A DNA stretch of 64,000 nt from Planctomycetota bacterium (GTDB taxonomy: Bacteria > Planctomycetota > UBA8108 > UBA1146): contig JADHSM010000014.1 of assembly GCA_016776905.1 (NCBI GenBank), positions 1 to 64,000 of the forward strand, written 5' to 3'. The position numbers were made by a program, and so were the translations under genes. The notes below the pieces were generated by a model. That model was given only the letters and a program-made list of their open reading frames with translations. It had not been told where the DNA came from and did not search any database. This document shows positions 35,418-44,961 of the stretch, one piece after another (position 1 is the stretch's first letter; each line of letters starts with the position of its first letter).

Positions 35418-36658
35418 GCGAATATTTCCCTGACCGCTTTAATGGAATCGACAAGAGCATCGATGTCGTCTTCGCCATTATGCATTCCTACCGAAGCACG
35501 AATTGTTGCGGGTAAACCCAATCGCTTCATTAACGGCATAGCACAGTGATGCCCTGCACGAATAGCCACTCCTGATTGATCCATGATTGTTGCAGCATCA
35601 TGCGGATGGATCCCATCAAGAGTAAATGAAATACAACATGAGCGCTTCAAGGGCTCACCAACGATCCGCACACCTTCTATATTCCGAAGTTTTGACTCCA
35701 TTGATTCCAACAGAGCGTCTTCATGAGCTTTGACATGTGAGCGGCCAACATTATCCAAGAAATCTAGGCCCGCTCCCATTCCGATGACCGCAGCGATATC
35801 CGGTGTGCCCGCTTCAAATTTCCAAGGCACCTCGGCATAACTACTTCGATCAAATGAAACGGTCTTAATCATGTCTCCACCGCCCTGCCAAGGCGGAAGT
35901 TTTTCCAGTTTCTCCAGTTTACCCCAAAGTACACCTGCACCTGTGGGTCCATAGGTCTTGTGCCCACTAAATGTCAAGAAGTCACAACCAATGTCGATGG
36001 GATTGATGGACATGTGAGGAGCAGATTGAGCAGCGTCTAAAATTGTTACCGCTCCCACATTCTTCGCTGCCGCGAAAACACGGTCGATATCGTTAACAGT
36101 TCCGATCGCATTTGAAACATGACCGATCGAGACCACCTTCGTACGATCAGTCACCAGAGAATCCAATTCCGACAGGACGAGTTCTCCCTGGTCGTCGCAA
36201 GGTATCACCTTCAGGATAGTACCGTTCTTTTCGCATAGCATTTGCCACGGAACAATATTGGCATGGTGATCGAGGGTTCCAATGACGATTTCATCCCCGG
36301 GGACCAAGGCGTGATCGCCACTACCCAAGGAATTCGCCAGTAGATTCATCGCTTCTGTGACACCACGGGTGAAGACGACCTCGCGGGACTCTTCGGTACC
36401 CAGAAACTTTGCGACCTTGTTACGCACATCTTCATATCGCGCAGTCGCTCGTTCACTGAGTGTATGAACTCCTCGGTGAACATTTGCACAATCTTGTCGA
36501 TAAACAGAATCCACAGCCTCAATAACCTCAAGAGGCTTTTGAGTCGTTGCGGCGCTATCGAGGTAGACTAATTTTTCACCATGGACTTTTTGATCGAGGG
36601 CAGGAAAATGCCTTCGAATCATTTCCAGATTTATCTCTGAAGACTTCGAATGATCCAC
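35414..36658 (-). CDS. sufS: SufS group II cysteine desulfurase
   Basis: A 414-residue PLP enzyme. LDSAATTQKP, NVHRGVHTLSERAT, the PLP-lysine in FSGHKTYGPTGAGVLWG and the active-site Cys in RAGHHCAMPLMKRLG mark the SufS group. It releases sulfur from cysteine as persulfide for SufU. The start is GTG at 36658, preceded by AGAGGA. It follows sufD by 15 bp. Confidence 0.96.
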   Translation of the reverse strand: MDHSKSSEINLEMIRRHFPALDQKVHGEKLVYLDSAATTQKPLEVIEAVDSVYRQDCANVHRGVHTLSERATARYEDVRNKVAKFLGTEESREVVFTRGVTEAMNLLANSLGSGDHALVPGDEIVIGTLDHHANIVPWQMLCEKNGTILKVIPCDDQGELVLSELDSLVTDRTKVVSIGHVSNAIGTVNDIDRVFAAAKNVGAVTILDAAQSAPHMSINPIDIGCDFLTFSGHKTYGPTGAGVLWGKLEKLEKLPPWQGGGDMIKTVSFDRSSYAEVPWKFEAGTPDIAAVIGMGAGLDFLDNVGRSHVKAHEDALLESMESKLRNIEGVRIVGEPLKRSCCISFTLDGIHPHDAATIMDQSGVAIRAGHHCAMPLMKRLGLPATIRASVGMHNGEDDIDALVDSIKAVREIFA

Positions 36659-36673
36659 GAATCCTCTTCAATC

Positions 36674-37972
36674 TCAGGTGACACATTCAGAAGCAGGCAT
36701 CGCAGCTTGAAGTTGCTCGATGATCTGCTCCCGGAGACCCTCATTTTCAATCTCTCCGAAAACTTCAGCTGTAAATGCCCGAACCATCATGCGGCGAGCC
36801 TCTTCAAGAGAGACACCCCGACTTCTGAGGTAAAACAATGCTCCTTCATCGAGCTCACCTACAGTGGCCCCATGAGTACATTTCACATCATCAGCGTAGA
36901 TTTCGAGACGAGGTCTCGTATTCATTTCAGAATTCCGCGACAGCAATATCGCGTCATTAGATTGTTTAGCATCGGTTCTCTGAGCATCCTGATGAACATG
37001 GATCATTCCTGTGAACGCTCCTCGGGATTTCCCTCCCAAAACGCCACGATAGATTTCCCTGCTCGTGCAATCTGCAACGGCATGCTCAATAGTTGTGTGA
37101 TGATCGACAACTTCGTCACCATCGCTCACATAGCCACCGAAGAGGTCTGTATGACCTCCGGCACCATTGAGACTGACATGGATCTCATTTCTCACAAGGC
37201 GAGATCCACTGCCTGCGATCAAATCTTGGAATAGCCCGGCTTTTCCAACTTCAACCCGACTTCCATGAAAAACAACATCGCAGCCTGGTCGAAGAATTCT
37301 TTGACGACTCAATGTACATTCATCACCGACATGGATTCCCCAACGCGTATTCCCCATCACTTGACCTTGAGATCGAAACTCTTCAAGGATTTCAAGACGT
37401 GCCCCACCCTCTAAGTGAATCATTCCAGTAATATGGGCTGATCCTGAGGTATCGGTCCCGTCATAAGCATGAAGAATGTGAATACGAGCGTCAGTATTCC
37501 CTATCGCTGTCACAACAAGTCCATCGTCGAGCAAAGCATCGCCCAGACTTTGAAACGGGTGATCCGACAGCGGAAGCATACGGTCGAAATTTTCGATCTC
37601 TTGAGTATTCGCTCTTTGACGAAAGTCTGAAAAACCTTCGACACGAACTTCGTCTGGAAGTGCTGTCAGATCTGAAAGATCTTTTCTGAAAACACCATTA
37701 ATAAGAACGATCCGGATGTCTGAGGAGGTGATCAGTTCATCCACCTCCGGTAGATTTCCTTCATGGGGTAAACATGCAGGGTAGCCTTCTTCGGAGAGAG
37801 ACTTAAGAGAGGTATAACGCCACTCTTCATGTCGACGTCCGGGAAAACCATTTTTCTGAAAGCTATCCACTCCAGCCTTCCGGCGAGTGGAGAAAAGATC
37901 TTCTGTAGAACTGAGACCTTCGCTTTGTCCCGTCAGGGAGTTATTCCAGTGTTGGAGAGCTTCGTTGTTCAA
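36674..37972 (-). CDS. sufD: SufD Fe-S assembly scaffold subunit
   Basis: A 432-residue protein with the right-handed beta-helix core shared with SufB ([37 protein letters not shown]). It forms the SufBC2D complex, in which the Cys/His at the SufB-SufD interface helps build the cluster. The start is TTG at 37972, with AGGAGG 4 nt upstream and a 4-bp overlap with the sufC stop, so the TTG is well supported. Confidence 0.95.
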   Translation of the reverse strand: MNNEALQHWNNSLTGQSEGLSSTEDLFSTRRKAGVDSFQKNGFPGRRHEEWRYTSLKSLSEEGYPACLPHEGNLPEVDELITSSDIRIVLINGVFRKDLSDLTALPDEVRVEGFSDFRQRANTQEIENFDRMLPLSDHPFQSLGDALLDDGLVVTAIGNTDARIHILHAYDGTDTSGSAHITGMIHLEGGARLEILEEFRSQGQVMGNTRWGIHVGDECTLSRQRILRPGCDVVFHGSRVEVGKAGLFQDLIAGSGSRLVRNEIHVSLNGAGGHTDLFGGYVSDGDEVVDHHTTIEHAVADCTSREIYRGVLGGKSRGAFTGMIHVHQDAQRTDAKQSNDAILLSRNSEMNTRPRLEIYADDVKCTHGATVGELDEGALFYLRSRGVSLEEARRMMVRAFTAEVFGEIENEGLREQIIEQLQAAMPASECVT

Positions 37973-38790
37973 GAAGCCTCCTGGACCTTTTGATCAGCCT
38001 CACTCTTCTTAGGTTTATCACCGCTGTCCAGCCAAGAATACCCTTCTCGCTCTAGTTCATGCGCGAGAGTTTTATCACCAGATCGGACGATTTGTCCTTG
38101 AGAGAGAACATGAACGTGATCAGGAACGATGTAATCAAGAAGTCTCTGATAGTGAGTCACCACAATGAAGGATCGATCTCCACCGCGAAGAGCATTGACT
38201 CCTTCGGCGACGATTCTCAGAGCATCGATATCCAAACCGGAATCAGTCTCATCCAATATGGCTAATTTGGGATCGAGAACCGCCATCTGGAGAATCTCAT
38301 TCCTCTTCTTTTCACCACCACTGAATCCATCATTGACAGATCTTTGGAGTAGTTTTTCATCCATTCCTACCAGCGCCATCTTTGATCGAACCAGTTGAAG
38401 GAAATCAACAGCATCGACTTCAGATTCTTCCCTGTAGCGACGCACAGCGTTCAATGCCGACCTCAAGAAGTAGGCATTTGAAATTCCTGGGATGGATACC
38501 GGGTACTGAAATGCGAGGAAGATTCCTTCGCAAGCACGTTCCTCGGGAGAGAGATCGAGTAGATCGATACCATTGTACAGAACAGATCCGCTATCAACGG
38601 CATAGTCTTCATGCCCGGCAATTACGTTAGCAAACGTGCTCTTACCTGAACCATTTGGCCCCATGATGGCATGTACTTCACCGGGTTTAACATTGAGATT
38701 TAGACCACGTAATATGGGTGTGTCCTCCACTGAAGCGTGGAGATCATTTACTTCAAGAATCATCGAGCCCTCTTTTTCGTTCTCAGACAT
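37969..38790 (-). CDS. sufC: SufC ATPase of the SufBCD complex
   Basis: A 273-residue ABC-type ATPase: Walker [15 protein letters not shown], signature [13 protein letters not shown], Walker [14 protein letters not shown], and the switch His in VVTHYQRLL. It powers cluster assembly on SufB/SufD. The ATG at 38790 shares a base with the sufB stop (TAATG). An internal ATG nine residues later, with GAGGG upstream, is an alternative. The C-terminal tail beyond the ATPase fold is charged. Confidence 0.96.
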   Translation of the reverse strand: MSENEKEGSMILEVNDLHASVEDTPILRGLNLNVKPGEVHAIMGPNGSGKSTFANVIAGHEDYAVDSGSVLYNGIDLLDLSPEERACEGIFLAFQYPVSIPGISNAYFLRSALNAVRRYREESEVDAVDFLQLVRSKMALVGMDEKLLQRSVNDGFSGGEKKRNEILQMAVLDPKLAILDETDSGLDIDALRIVAEGVNALRGGDRSFIVVTHYQRLLDYIVPDHVHVLSQGQIVRSGDKTLAHELEREGYSWLDSGDKPKKSEADQKVQEAS

Positions 38791-40232
38791 TATCCAACAC
38801 TCCCCTCGAGACTAACCGCCAAAAGCTTTTGGGCCTCGACAGCAAACTCCATTGGAAGTTCACTGAAGACCTCTTTGCAAAAGCCATTCACGATCATCGA
38901 GATGGCATCCTCTGTGGAAATACCTCTTTGATTACAATAGAAAATCTGATCTTCACCGATCTTGGAGGTGGTCGCCTCATGCTCCACTTTGGCACTCGGG
39001 TTACGAACCTCTACATACGGAAAGGTATGAGCTCCGCAACGATCACCCAAAAGCATGGAATCACATTGTGAGAAATTCCGTGCGTCCTCCGCATTTTTCT
39101 TCACGTCAACGAGACCTCGGTAAGTGTTTTGACCTTGGCCAGCGCTAATACCTTTGGAGATAATAGTGCTTCGGGTTCGCTTACCCAGATGAACCATTTT
39201 GGTACCGGTATCAGCCTGTTGGTGATTATTGGTCAAGGCCACGGAATAGAACTCGCCAATGGAGTCGTCCCCTTGGAGTATGCAAGAAGGATACTTCCAA
39301 GTAATGGCACTGCCCGTCTCCACCTGAGTCCAGGAAATCTTGGAGCGATCTCCCTTACACAAGCCTCGCTTGGTTACAAAGTTGTAGATTCCACCGACGC
39401 CATCGGCATCGCCTGGATACCAATTCTGAACAGTGGAATACTTAATCGTGGCGTCCTCGAGAGCAACGAGCTCAACCACAGCGGCGTGCAACTGGTTTTC
39501 ATCTCTCATGGGTGCAGTGCACCCTTCCAGATAGGAAACCGTCGACTTCTCATCAGCAACGATCAAGGTTCGCTCAAACTGACCAGTTCCTGCGGCATTG
39601 ATTCGGAAGTACGTCGACAACTCCATGGGGCAAGCCACTCCCTTAGGGATGTAGCAGAATGACCCATCGGAGAAGACCGCAGCATTGAGTGCCGAGTAGA
39701 AGTTATCTGTGTATGGAACGACCGAGCCCAGATACTTCTTGATGAGATCCGGATGTTCTTTCACAGCGTCACTGAATGAACCGAAGATAATTCCCAGTTC
39801 AGCCAGTTTATCGCTGAAGGTCGTGGCCACAGAAACACTGTCGAAGACAGCGTCCACAGCCACGTTGCTCAGACGTTTTTGCTCTTCTAAGGAAATCCCC
39901 AACTTCTCAAATGTTTCAAGAAGTTCAGGATCCACTTCATCGAGGCTATCCAACTGTTTTTTTGGCTTGGGAGCACTGTAGTAAATCAGATCTTGGTAGT
40001 TGACCGTATTCTTTTTAACCTTGGCCCAAGCGGGATCCTCCATGGTTTGCCAATGACGAAACGCCTTCAGACGAAACTCAAGAAGCCAATCCGGCTCCCC
40101 TTTTCGTTTGACGATTTCGCGAATGGTGTCTTCATCAAGTCCCGGAGGTATAGAATCCGCCTCGACATCAGTGACGAAACCGAATTCATATTCCTTGTCG
40201 GCAAGTTTCTGTAACTCTTCTGCTTCAGACAT
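38790..40232 (-). CDS. sufB: SufB Fe-S cluster assembly scaffold
   Basis: A 480-residue scaffold with the family blocks [68 protein letters not shown] and [15 protein letters not shown]. The Cys within [14 protein letters not shown] is in the position used for cluster assembly in known SufB. It overlaps the sufR stop by 8 bp and sufC by one base. Confidence 0.97.
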   Translation of the reverse strand: MSEAEELQKLADKEYEFGFVTDVEADSIPPGLDEDTIREIVKRKGEPDWLLEFRLKAFRHWQTMEDPAWAKVKKNTVNYQDLIYYSAPKPKKQLDSLDEVDPELLETFEKLGISLEEQKRLSNVAVDAVFDSVSVATTFSDKLAELGIIFGSFSDAVKEHPDLIKKYLGSVVPYTDNFYSALNAAVFSDGSFCYIPKGVACPMELSTYFRINAAGTGQFERTLIVADEKSTVSYLEGCTAPMRDENQLHAAVVELVALEDATIKYSTVQNWYPGDADGVGGIYNFVTKRGLCKGDRSKISWTQVETGSAITWKYPSCILQGDDSIGEFYSVALTNNHQQADTGTKMVHLGKRTRSTIISKGISAGQGQNTYRGLVDVKKNAEDARNFSQCDSMLLGDRCGAHTFPYVEVRNPSAKVEHEATTSKIGEDQIFYCNQRGISTEDAISMIVNGFCKEVFSELPMEFAVEAQKLLAVSLEGSVG

Positions 40233-40713
40233 TCTTGTCCTTCATTCTCCCTTGTTCGGACTCTGAGATTTTTCCAGCGGCAGCCAGCACTCCACCCGGA
40301 ATAGCCATCTGCTCAAGCGTGATATTCTCCAGAGTCTCAACAATTCGATCGTTGATAAATTTCCAATTTTCACTCATCGGGCACAGTGATCCCACGTCAC
40401 ATTGATCTGGGCCACCCTCCGCACAATCAGTCATGGCAATTGGACCATCGAGGGCCGTGATCACCTGCTGTATCGAAATCTCTGCTGAAGGACGAGATAA
40501 TTGGTATCCGCCTTGGACACCCCTTCTCGATTCGAGGATTTTCCCTCGAACCAAAGCTTTCAAAATCTTGCTGACATTGGGCAGTGCGAGCCCTGAGGTC
40601 ATAGCGATTTCCGGAGCAGAAAGAAGACGACGGGGGTGCTCCCCCTCACCTTCCCTGACCAGGCAGGTCAGAATCATGATTCCGTAATCGGTTTGACGAT
40701 TCAGGCGCAACAT
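40225..40713 (-). CDS. sufR: SufR/IscR-like Rrf2 family Fe-S-sensing repressor
   Basis: A 162-residue Rrf2 regulator heading the SUF operon. Winged helix: [53 protein letters not shown]. Three Cys in [16 protein letters not shown] can hold a [2Fe-2S] or [4Fe-4S] cluster. It probably represses its own operon when clusters are sufficient. I chose the ATG at 40713, because the frame open to 40905 adds 64 residues unrelated to the family. The operator is expected between here and ctaB; I could not define it. Confidence 0.9.
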   Translation of the reverse strand: MLRLNRQTDYGIMILTCLVREGEGEHPRRLLSAPEIAMTSGLALPNVSKILKALVRGKILESRRGVQGGYQLSRPSAEISIQQVITALDGPIAMTDCAEGGPDQCDVGSLCPMSENWKFINDRIVETLENITLEQMAIPGGVLAAAGKISESEQGRMKDKNV

Positions 40714-40931
40714 ACCTCGAATGCCCTTTCCGGACCTCTCCGTGCCTCCTGTGTCACTTCGTGGTGATTCCACACCCCCGAAGACTCCAGGAAGGCTCAA
40801 ATGAGGACCATTCTTGTCCTGATTAGATTCTCTCACTCTGGGGGTAACCGTCAAGTGATCCCACAAGTGAAGTTGGGTCTGGTGGTTGAATTGCCTTCCA
40901 ACCACTAAACTCCCATGGACAGGAGAGCGAT

Positions 40932-41891
40932 TTGAAAGAAACCCAAGACCAACCGAAACACCCCGATTCTTCGAAAAACGAGGATCCGGGGCTCATTTCG
41001 GACCTCATTCAACTGGCCAAACCTCGACTCACGCTCCTGGTCGTCATCACCGCGAGTCTGGGAGTCGCGACTTCATGGTCGTTTACTGACGCGAGTTCTT
41101 TTAGAGGAACGACCGATCAATGGCTCGATCGTTGGGGAGCACTGCTCGCCATCTCTGCAGGAACCGCCCTCCTGGCTGCGGCAGCCAATTCCTTGAACAT
41201 GCTATGGGAACGTAAACAAGACCAACTGATGAAGCGCACGGCTGTCAGAGCAACAGCACGGGGAAGAGTCGGAGCAGCGATCGTTATTCCGTATTCAATT
41301 TTAACGGGATCACTCGGTAGCTTTTTGGTCTGGCAGGGTGGAACTGTCTTCGCTGCTATTCTCGGTATCGTCAGTCTCTTGCTCTACGTTCTTGTCTACA
41401 CTCCGTTAAAAATGCGAACGACTCTCAACACACTCTTTGGTGCGATACCTGGAGCACTTCCACCCATGATAGGTTGGTGCGGAGCCGGTGGATCACCTTT
41501 TCACCCTGTAGGGCTGACACTCTTTGGCATTCTCTTTATTTGGCAGATACCTCATTTCCTCGCGATCGCTTGGATGCACCGTGCCGAATACGAAAAAGCA
41601 GGATTCAGGATGCTTCCCAGTATCGACAAAGATGGGCATCGCACTGCACTGACCGCGCTACTCTGGTCACTGCTTCTTTGGGGAGTCAGTCTCATTCCAA
41701 CATTGACGCAATCAGCGGGCTGGATCTATTTGGGAGTTTCGAGCTTGGGTGGCATCTATATGTCATACAGATCCTACCAATTGCTGAAAGAGAGAAGCCA
41801 ACCTGCTGCTCGAAGATTGTTTTTCGCAAGCCTGTTGTACCTTCCGATCGTCCTAGGAGCACTCGTTGCAGATGCGGGTCCCATTTCATGA
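40932..41891 (+). CDS. ctaB: Protoheme IX farnesyltransferase (heme O synthase)
   Basis: A 319-residue UbiA-type membrane prenyltransferase. First Asp-rich motif region AANSLNMLWERKQDQLMKRT, later FGAIPGALPPMIGWCGAGG, and WQIPHFLAIAWMHRAEYEKAGFRMLP carrying the second. It converts heme B to heme O for the caa3 oxidase encoded nearby. The start is TTG at 40932, with AGGAG 6-7 nt upstream. It is divergent from sufR and coupled to the DUF3179 gene by ATGA. Confidence 0.94.
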   Translation: MKETQDQPKHPDSSKNEDPGLISDLIQLAKPRLTLLVVITASLGVATSWSFTDASSFRGTTDQWLDRWGALLAISAGTALLAAAANSLNMLWERKQDQLMKRTAVRATARGRVGAAIVIPYSILTGSLGSFLVWQGGTVFAAILGIVSLLLYVLVYTPLKMRTTLNTLFGAIPGALPPMIGWCGAGGSPFHPVGLTLFGILFIWQIPHFLAIAWMHRAEYEKAGFRMLPSIDKDGHRTALTALLWSLLLWGVSLIPTLTQSAGWIYLGVSSLGGIYMSYRSYQLLKERSQPAARRLFFASLLYLPIVLGALVADAGPIS

Positions 41892-42862
41892 ACAAACCCG
41901 TTTCTTCAAAAGGAGATCGATTCAAGTTCAGAGCTTTGATACTGGTGCTCTCGGTGCTCCTTGTTTCCGTCGTAGCATGGCGAATACCACACCTTTACAG
42001 AGCTCTTCAAGAAGCCAATCGTCTAGGACCCCAAGGCTTCAAAACCAACGGATTCGATATCCCAGAATCTCTGATAGATGACCCCACCTTCGTGCGCTGG
42101 GGAGTCCCTGGGCAAATCACATCGGTCGATATGCCCGAAGTGTGGGGACAAGCAAAAGTCATCGAACTGGGATCCTCGTTCAGAAAAAGGTTCCTAGTTT
42201 CTTCCAGCGAAGTCGTAGGTGTTCGTTTTAACGGAGAATCTCGTGCCTACCCACTGAGGCTTCTTCAATGGCACGAAGTCGTCAACGACGTCGTCGGTGG
42301 TGTTCCCATATGCGTGATTTATCACCCACTGTCAGAAACTCTCTGTGTCTTTGAACGCAAATCGACATCGACCTCTGTAGAACCTCCTCTCTTTGGGACG
42401 AGCGGTTTGATTCTCGATTGTTGCTTGTTGATTCACGATCGCTTGGGACCAGATCAACGAAAACTCGAAAGTCTATGGAGCCCAGTCGATGGGAAAGCCC
42501 TCTTCGGTCCTCGATCTGGAGAAGAACTCCAACTGCTTCCCTTTTCTCTGACGACCTGGAAAGAGTGGCTGGAAGAATCTCCGTCTACAGACGTGATGGC
42601 CATGCTCGAATCACATCGCAACTACTACAAGAAAGAGCCTTATCTTCCTTATCGCCAACGTGATTTACCTCGGTATCCATTTGCCCCAGTTGCCAAAGAT
42701 ACATATAAAAATTTAGCGAGAGTTCAACTGACCCGAGATTCAGGCCAATGGCGAGTAGCGATCGTCGACGAGGATCAATTCCGTATTCAAAATGGGGCGT
42801 ATGCCGTCAGTTCCTGGTTTGCTGTTCATGCCCGGGAACTCGAGTTCAAGACGCCCCGATAA
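41888..42862 (+). CDS. DUF3179 domain-containing membrane-anchored protein
   Basis: A 324-residue protein. One N-terminal membrane helix (ALILVLSVLLVSVVAW) is followed by the DUF3179 domain: GVRFNGESRAYPLRLLQWHEVVND, then PICVIYHPLSET with the conserved Cys, and LWSPVDGKALFG. The domain is widespread and uncharacterised. The conserved Cys is often placed near copper or heme proteins. The real start is the ATG at 41888, overlapping the ctaB stop by 4 bp; the frame is open much further upstream but only inside ctaB. Coupling to ctaB suggests, but does not prove, a role in oxidase biogenesis. Confidence 0.85.
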   Translation: MNKPVSSKGDRFKFRALILVLSVLLVSVVAWRIPHLYRALQEANRLGPQGFKTNGFDIPESLIDDPTFVRWGVPGQITSVDMPEVWGQAKVIELGSSFRKRFLVSSSEVVGVRFNGESRAYPLRLLQWHEVVNDVVGGVPICVIYHPLSETLCVFERKSTSTSVEPPLFGTSGLILDCCLLIHDRLGPDQRKLESLWSPVDGKALFGPRSGEELQLLPFSLTTWKEWLEESPSTDVMAMLESHRNYYKKEPYLPYRQRDLPRYPFAPVAKDTYKNLARVQLTRDSGQWRVAIVDEDQFRIQNGAYAVSSWFAVHARELEFKTPR

Positions 42863-42886
42863 AGGACGTGCTCTCCATCAAAAGGG

Positions 42887-43501
42887 CTAGGCGAGCCATA
42901 GTAGGAATGCGAACAATCCTATCCACACTCCTCCTAGAAAGTGCCAATACAATGTGACTTGCTGGACGGTGATATGATGCAGACTCCAGTAGCCACCCCG
43001 CGTTGCACAAGAAGTCACATAAGCCTGAAAAACCAATCCACCCGCTAAGTGCAGTGCATGGATCAATCCAAGAGCATAAATAGTCCAGCCATGGAGAGAA
43101 GAACTGGCATTAAAGCTCCCATCTCCTCCTGACAACATCTGCTGCCAAACCTGTTCCTGCAGAAATAGAAAAACAAATCCAAGAATCAGGACCAGCCACA
43201 TGCAAACCTTAAAGAGGCGAAGCGAATCCTCTCTGACAGAGGACAATCCCAACTGAGAAAACACACTAATTAAAACGATGACACCCGTGCTGACCCAGGC
43301 AAGGTCGGGAATAGGAGGGGCATTTTCTCCCCAGTTGGGAGAAGAATTTCTAATGATAACGATCCCGATGATGCTCGCGATGAAGAAGACACCGATAGAG
43401 GACAAGAAGAGCCACATTCCCATGCGAATATTGATGGGATTTGGGGGAGACGGTAACGCCTCCCCTTCCTCAAGCCTTGATTGCAAAGACTCCTCGGCCA
43501 C
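42887..43501 (-). CDS. Cytochrome c oxidase subunit III-like protein (second copy)
   Basis: A 204-residue membrane protein with five predicted helices. The pattern RMGMWLFLSSIGVFFIASI, LHGWTIYALGLIHALHLAGG and LYWHFLGGVWIGLF is that of heme-copper oxidase subunit III (the HxxH and WHF motifs). It lacks the first two helices of a seven-helix CoxC. The start is GTG at 43501 with GAAGGAA upstream. It is the last gene of the act-cox cluster, 31 bp after the subunit IV gene. Confidence 0.83.
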   Translation of the reverse strand: MAEESLQSRLEEGEALPSPPNPINIRMGMWLFLSSIGVFFIASIIGIVIIRNSSPNWGENAPPIPDLAWVSTGVIVLISVFSQLGLSSVREDSLRLFKVCMWLVLILGFVFLFLQEQVWQQMLSGGDGSFNASSSLHGWTIYALGLIHALHLAGGLVFQAYVTSCATRGGYWSLHHITVQQVTLYWHFLGGVWIGLFAFLLWLA

Positions 43502-43532
43502 TTCCTTCTCCGGTCAGAAGATCTGACAAAAT

Positions 43533-43988
43533 CTAGTCGCTGGGATTAAACTGCGTCTCAAGTATTGTCGGATCCACGATCAGGTATTCCTTGTACTCAC
43601 CGGTATCGAGAAGGGCAAAGCCCAAAAAGATTCCAAGGAAAAGAAATGACCCGACCAGAATGATGGCATTGAAGGGTCTATCCCACCTCAAGTGCATGAA
43701 ATACAACGAGACCAAAGTGGCTTTAATGGTTGCGACACCCATTGCCACGATGATGTTCAGAGACCCTAAGTCGATGTAAGAAACTCCTACGGTGACCCAT
43801 GTCAAAAACAGGAGAGCCGTCAGGATTGTCAACATTAGAACCGTAGGGGTCATATGACCCACAACCGGATGGGGATCCTTAGTTCCTTTATTCATCTTCC
43901 CCGCCACAAGAGTGGCAAGGAGGCTTAAAAAGGCTGCCGACAGGATGAGCCAGTCGACGTTATTCAAAAGTTTTTCAACGATGCTCAT
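43533..43988 (-). CDS. Cytochrome c oxidase subunit IV (CtaF/CoxD-like)
   Basis: A 151-residue protein with three or four membrane helices. HPVVGHMTPTVLML and VAMGVATIKATLVSLYFMHLRWDRPFN, with the KATLVSLYFMHL motif, are typical of bacterial subunit IV. The ATG at 43988 is preceded by AGGAGG at 4-5 nt, inside the end of coxC (stop at 43997). This small subunit stabilises the oxidase core. Confidence 0.9.
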   Translation of the reverse strand: MSIVEKLLNNVDWLILSAAFLSLLATLVAGKMNKGTKDPHPVVGHMTPTVLMLTILTALLFLTWVTVGVSYIDLGSLNIIVAMGVATIKATLVSLYFMHLRWDRPFNAIILVGSFLFLGIFLGFALLDTGEYKEYLIVDPTILETQFNPSD

Positions 43989-43996
43989 GATGCCTC

Positions 43997-44959
43997 CTAT
44001 TCCACAAGGTAAAGCAAGGGAAAGAGGTAAATCCAAATCAGATCCACCAAGTGCCAGTACAAACCACCCAAGTCCACCGGGGTGAAGAATTCAGGACCGA
44101 TACGGCCCTTCACTACGAGCACCATCAACCAGACCATGACGGCCATGCCGATCAACACGTGGATCCCATGGAGTCCTGTTAAACAGAAGTAGATACTAAA
44201 GAACACATGAGCATTGGGTGGCCTCGCCGACTTCGGCAGTTCCGCAGGGGGAATATATAACCCGTCGCCTTCCGGATGACCGCTCTGCTTTTCGATCTCC
44301 ACGTCGATTTCATCCTGATTTATAGCCCGTCCTCCGGGCGCAATCGCTGGAGTTTTGACCTGCCCCTTCGCCTTGGGCTCAATCAACACCACTTCTGCAA
44401 GTGGACGAGAGATATCGGTCTTTTGCGCAACCACATTAAGTTCGAGGAGATCCCTCTCCGTCTCTGCAGTTGTAACAGTGGCGTATGAGAAACTCTTGCC
44501 TGGGAATAGTCCCTCATGGAATTTTTTCGAGTACTCAATGTACTTGATTCCCATGAAGCCCAATCCGCATATGAATGTGATGGATAGAAAAAACAGAATT
44601 CTGTTTTTACGACCCAACTGCGCTTCACGAACGGCGAGAGCCATCGTCAAGGAAGAGAACAGCAAGACCATCGTATTCGTGGCTCCCCATCTCTTGTCGA
44701 GGAACTGGTGTCCCCATTCAAAGAGCTCAGGATGGTTCGCCTTGTAAACAGCGTAGAAACAGAACAATCCCCCGAAGAGAAGGACCTCAGTTGCCAGAAA
44801 TAGCCACATTCCGAGCTTACCCGCTTCGAATTGTTGCTGAAGACTGTCAAAGTGGTGCGCAAGATGAGGAGAGTGGCCATGGCCATGTCCATCACCGTGT
44901 TCACCGGCAGCTTCTTCGGGTTTTTCCTGATGCGCGTCGCCGCTCATCTTATCTCCCAT
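43997..44959 (-). CDS. coxC: Cytochrome c oxidase subunit III
   Basis: A 320-residue protein. The N-terminus is His-rich (HGDGHGHGHSPHLAHHFDS), which could bind metal. Helices follow with GKLGMWLFLATEVLLFGGLF and FFSIYFCLTGLHGIHVLIGMAV, and WHLVDLIWIYLFPLLYL closes it. Between helices three and four is a hydrophilic insertion of about 90 residues (140-230) containing TETERD-like, KAKGQVKTPAIAPGG and Glu-rich segments, much longer than in ordinary subunit III. An ATG at 44947 is an alternative start. It lies 2 bp after coxA. Confidence 0.93.
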   Translation of the reverse strand: MGDKMSGDAHQEKPEEAAGEHGDGHGHGHSPHLAHHFDSLQQQFEAGKLGMWLFLATEVLLFGGLFCFYAVYKANHPELFEWGHQFLDKRWGATNTMVLLFSSLTMALAVREAQLGRKNRILFFLSITFICGLGFMGIKYIEYSKKFHEGLFPGKSFSYATVTTAETERDLLELNVVAQKTDISRPLAEVVLIEPKAKGQVKTPAIAPGGRAINQDEIDVEIEKQSGHPEGDGLYIPPAELPKSARPPNAHVFFSIYFCLTGLHGIHVLIGMAVMVWLMVLVVKGRIGPEFFTPVDLGGLYWHLVDLIWIYLFPLLYLVE

Positions 44960-44961
44960 CT

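Noticed and set aside
36650-37234. 194-codon plus-strand frame opposite sufD and sufS
   Set aside because: It mirrors the codon structure of sufD and shows no protein family features.
39129-39662. 177-codon plus-strand frame opposite sufB
   Set aside because: It is antisense to conserved SufB coding sequence, has no recognisable domain and no SD.
40714-40905. 64-residue N-terminal extension of SufR
   Set aside because: The sequence is not Rrf2-like, and the ATG at 40713 begins the winged-helix domain exactly where the family does.
41474-41887. Upstream extension of the DUF3179 frame by about 138 codons
   Set aside because: It lies in another frame inside ctaB, lacks family similarity, and the ATG at 41888 overlaps the ctaB stop in a normal ATGA coupling.
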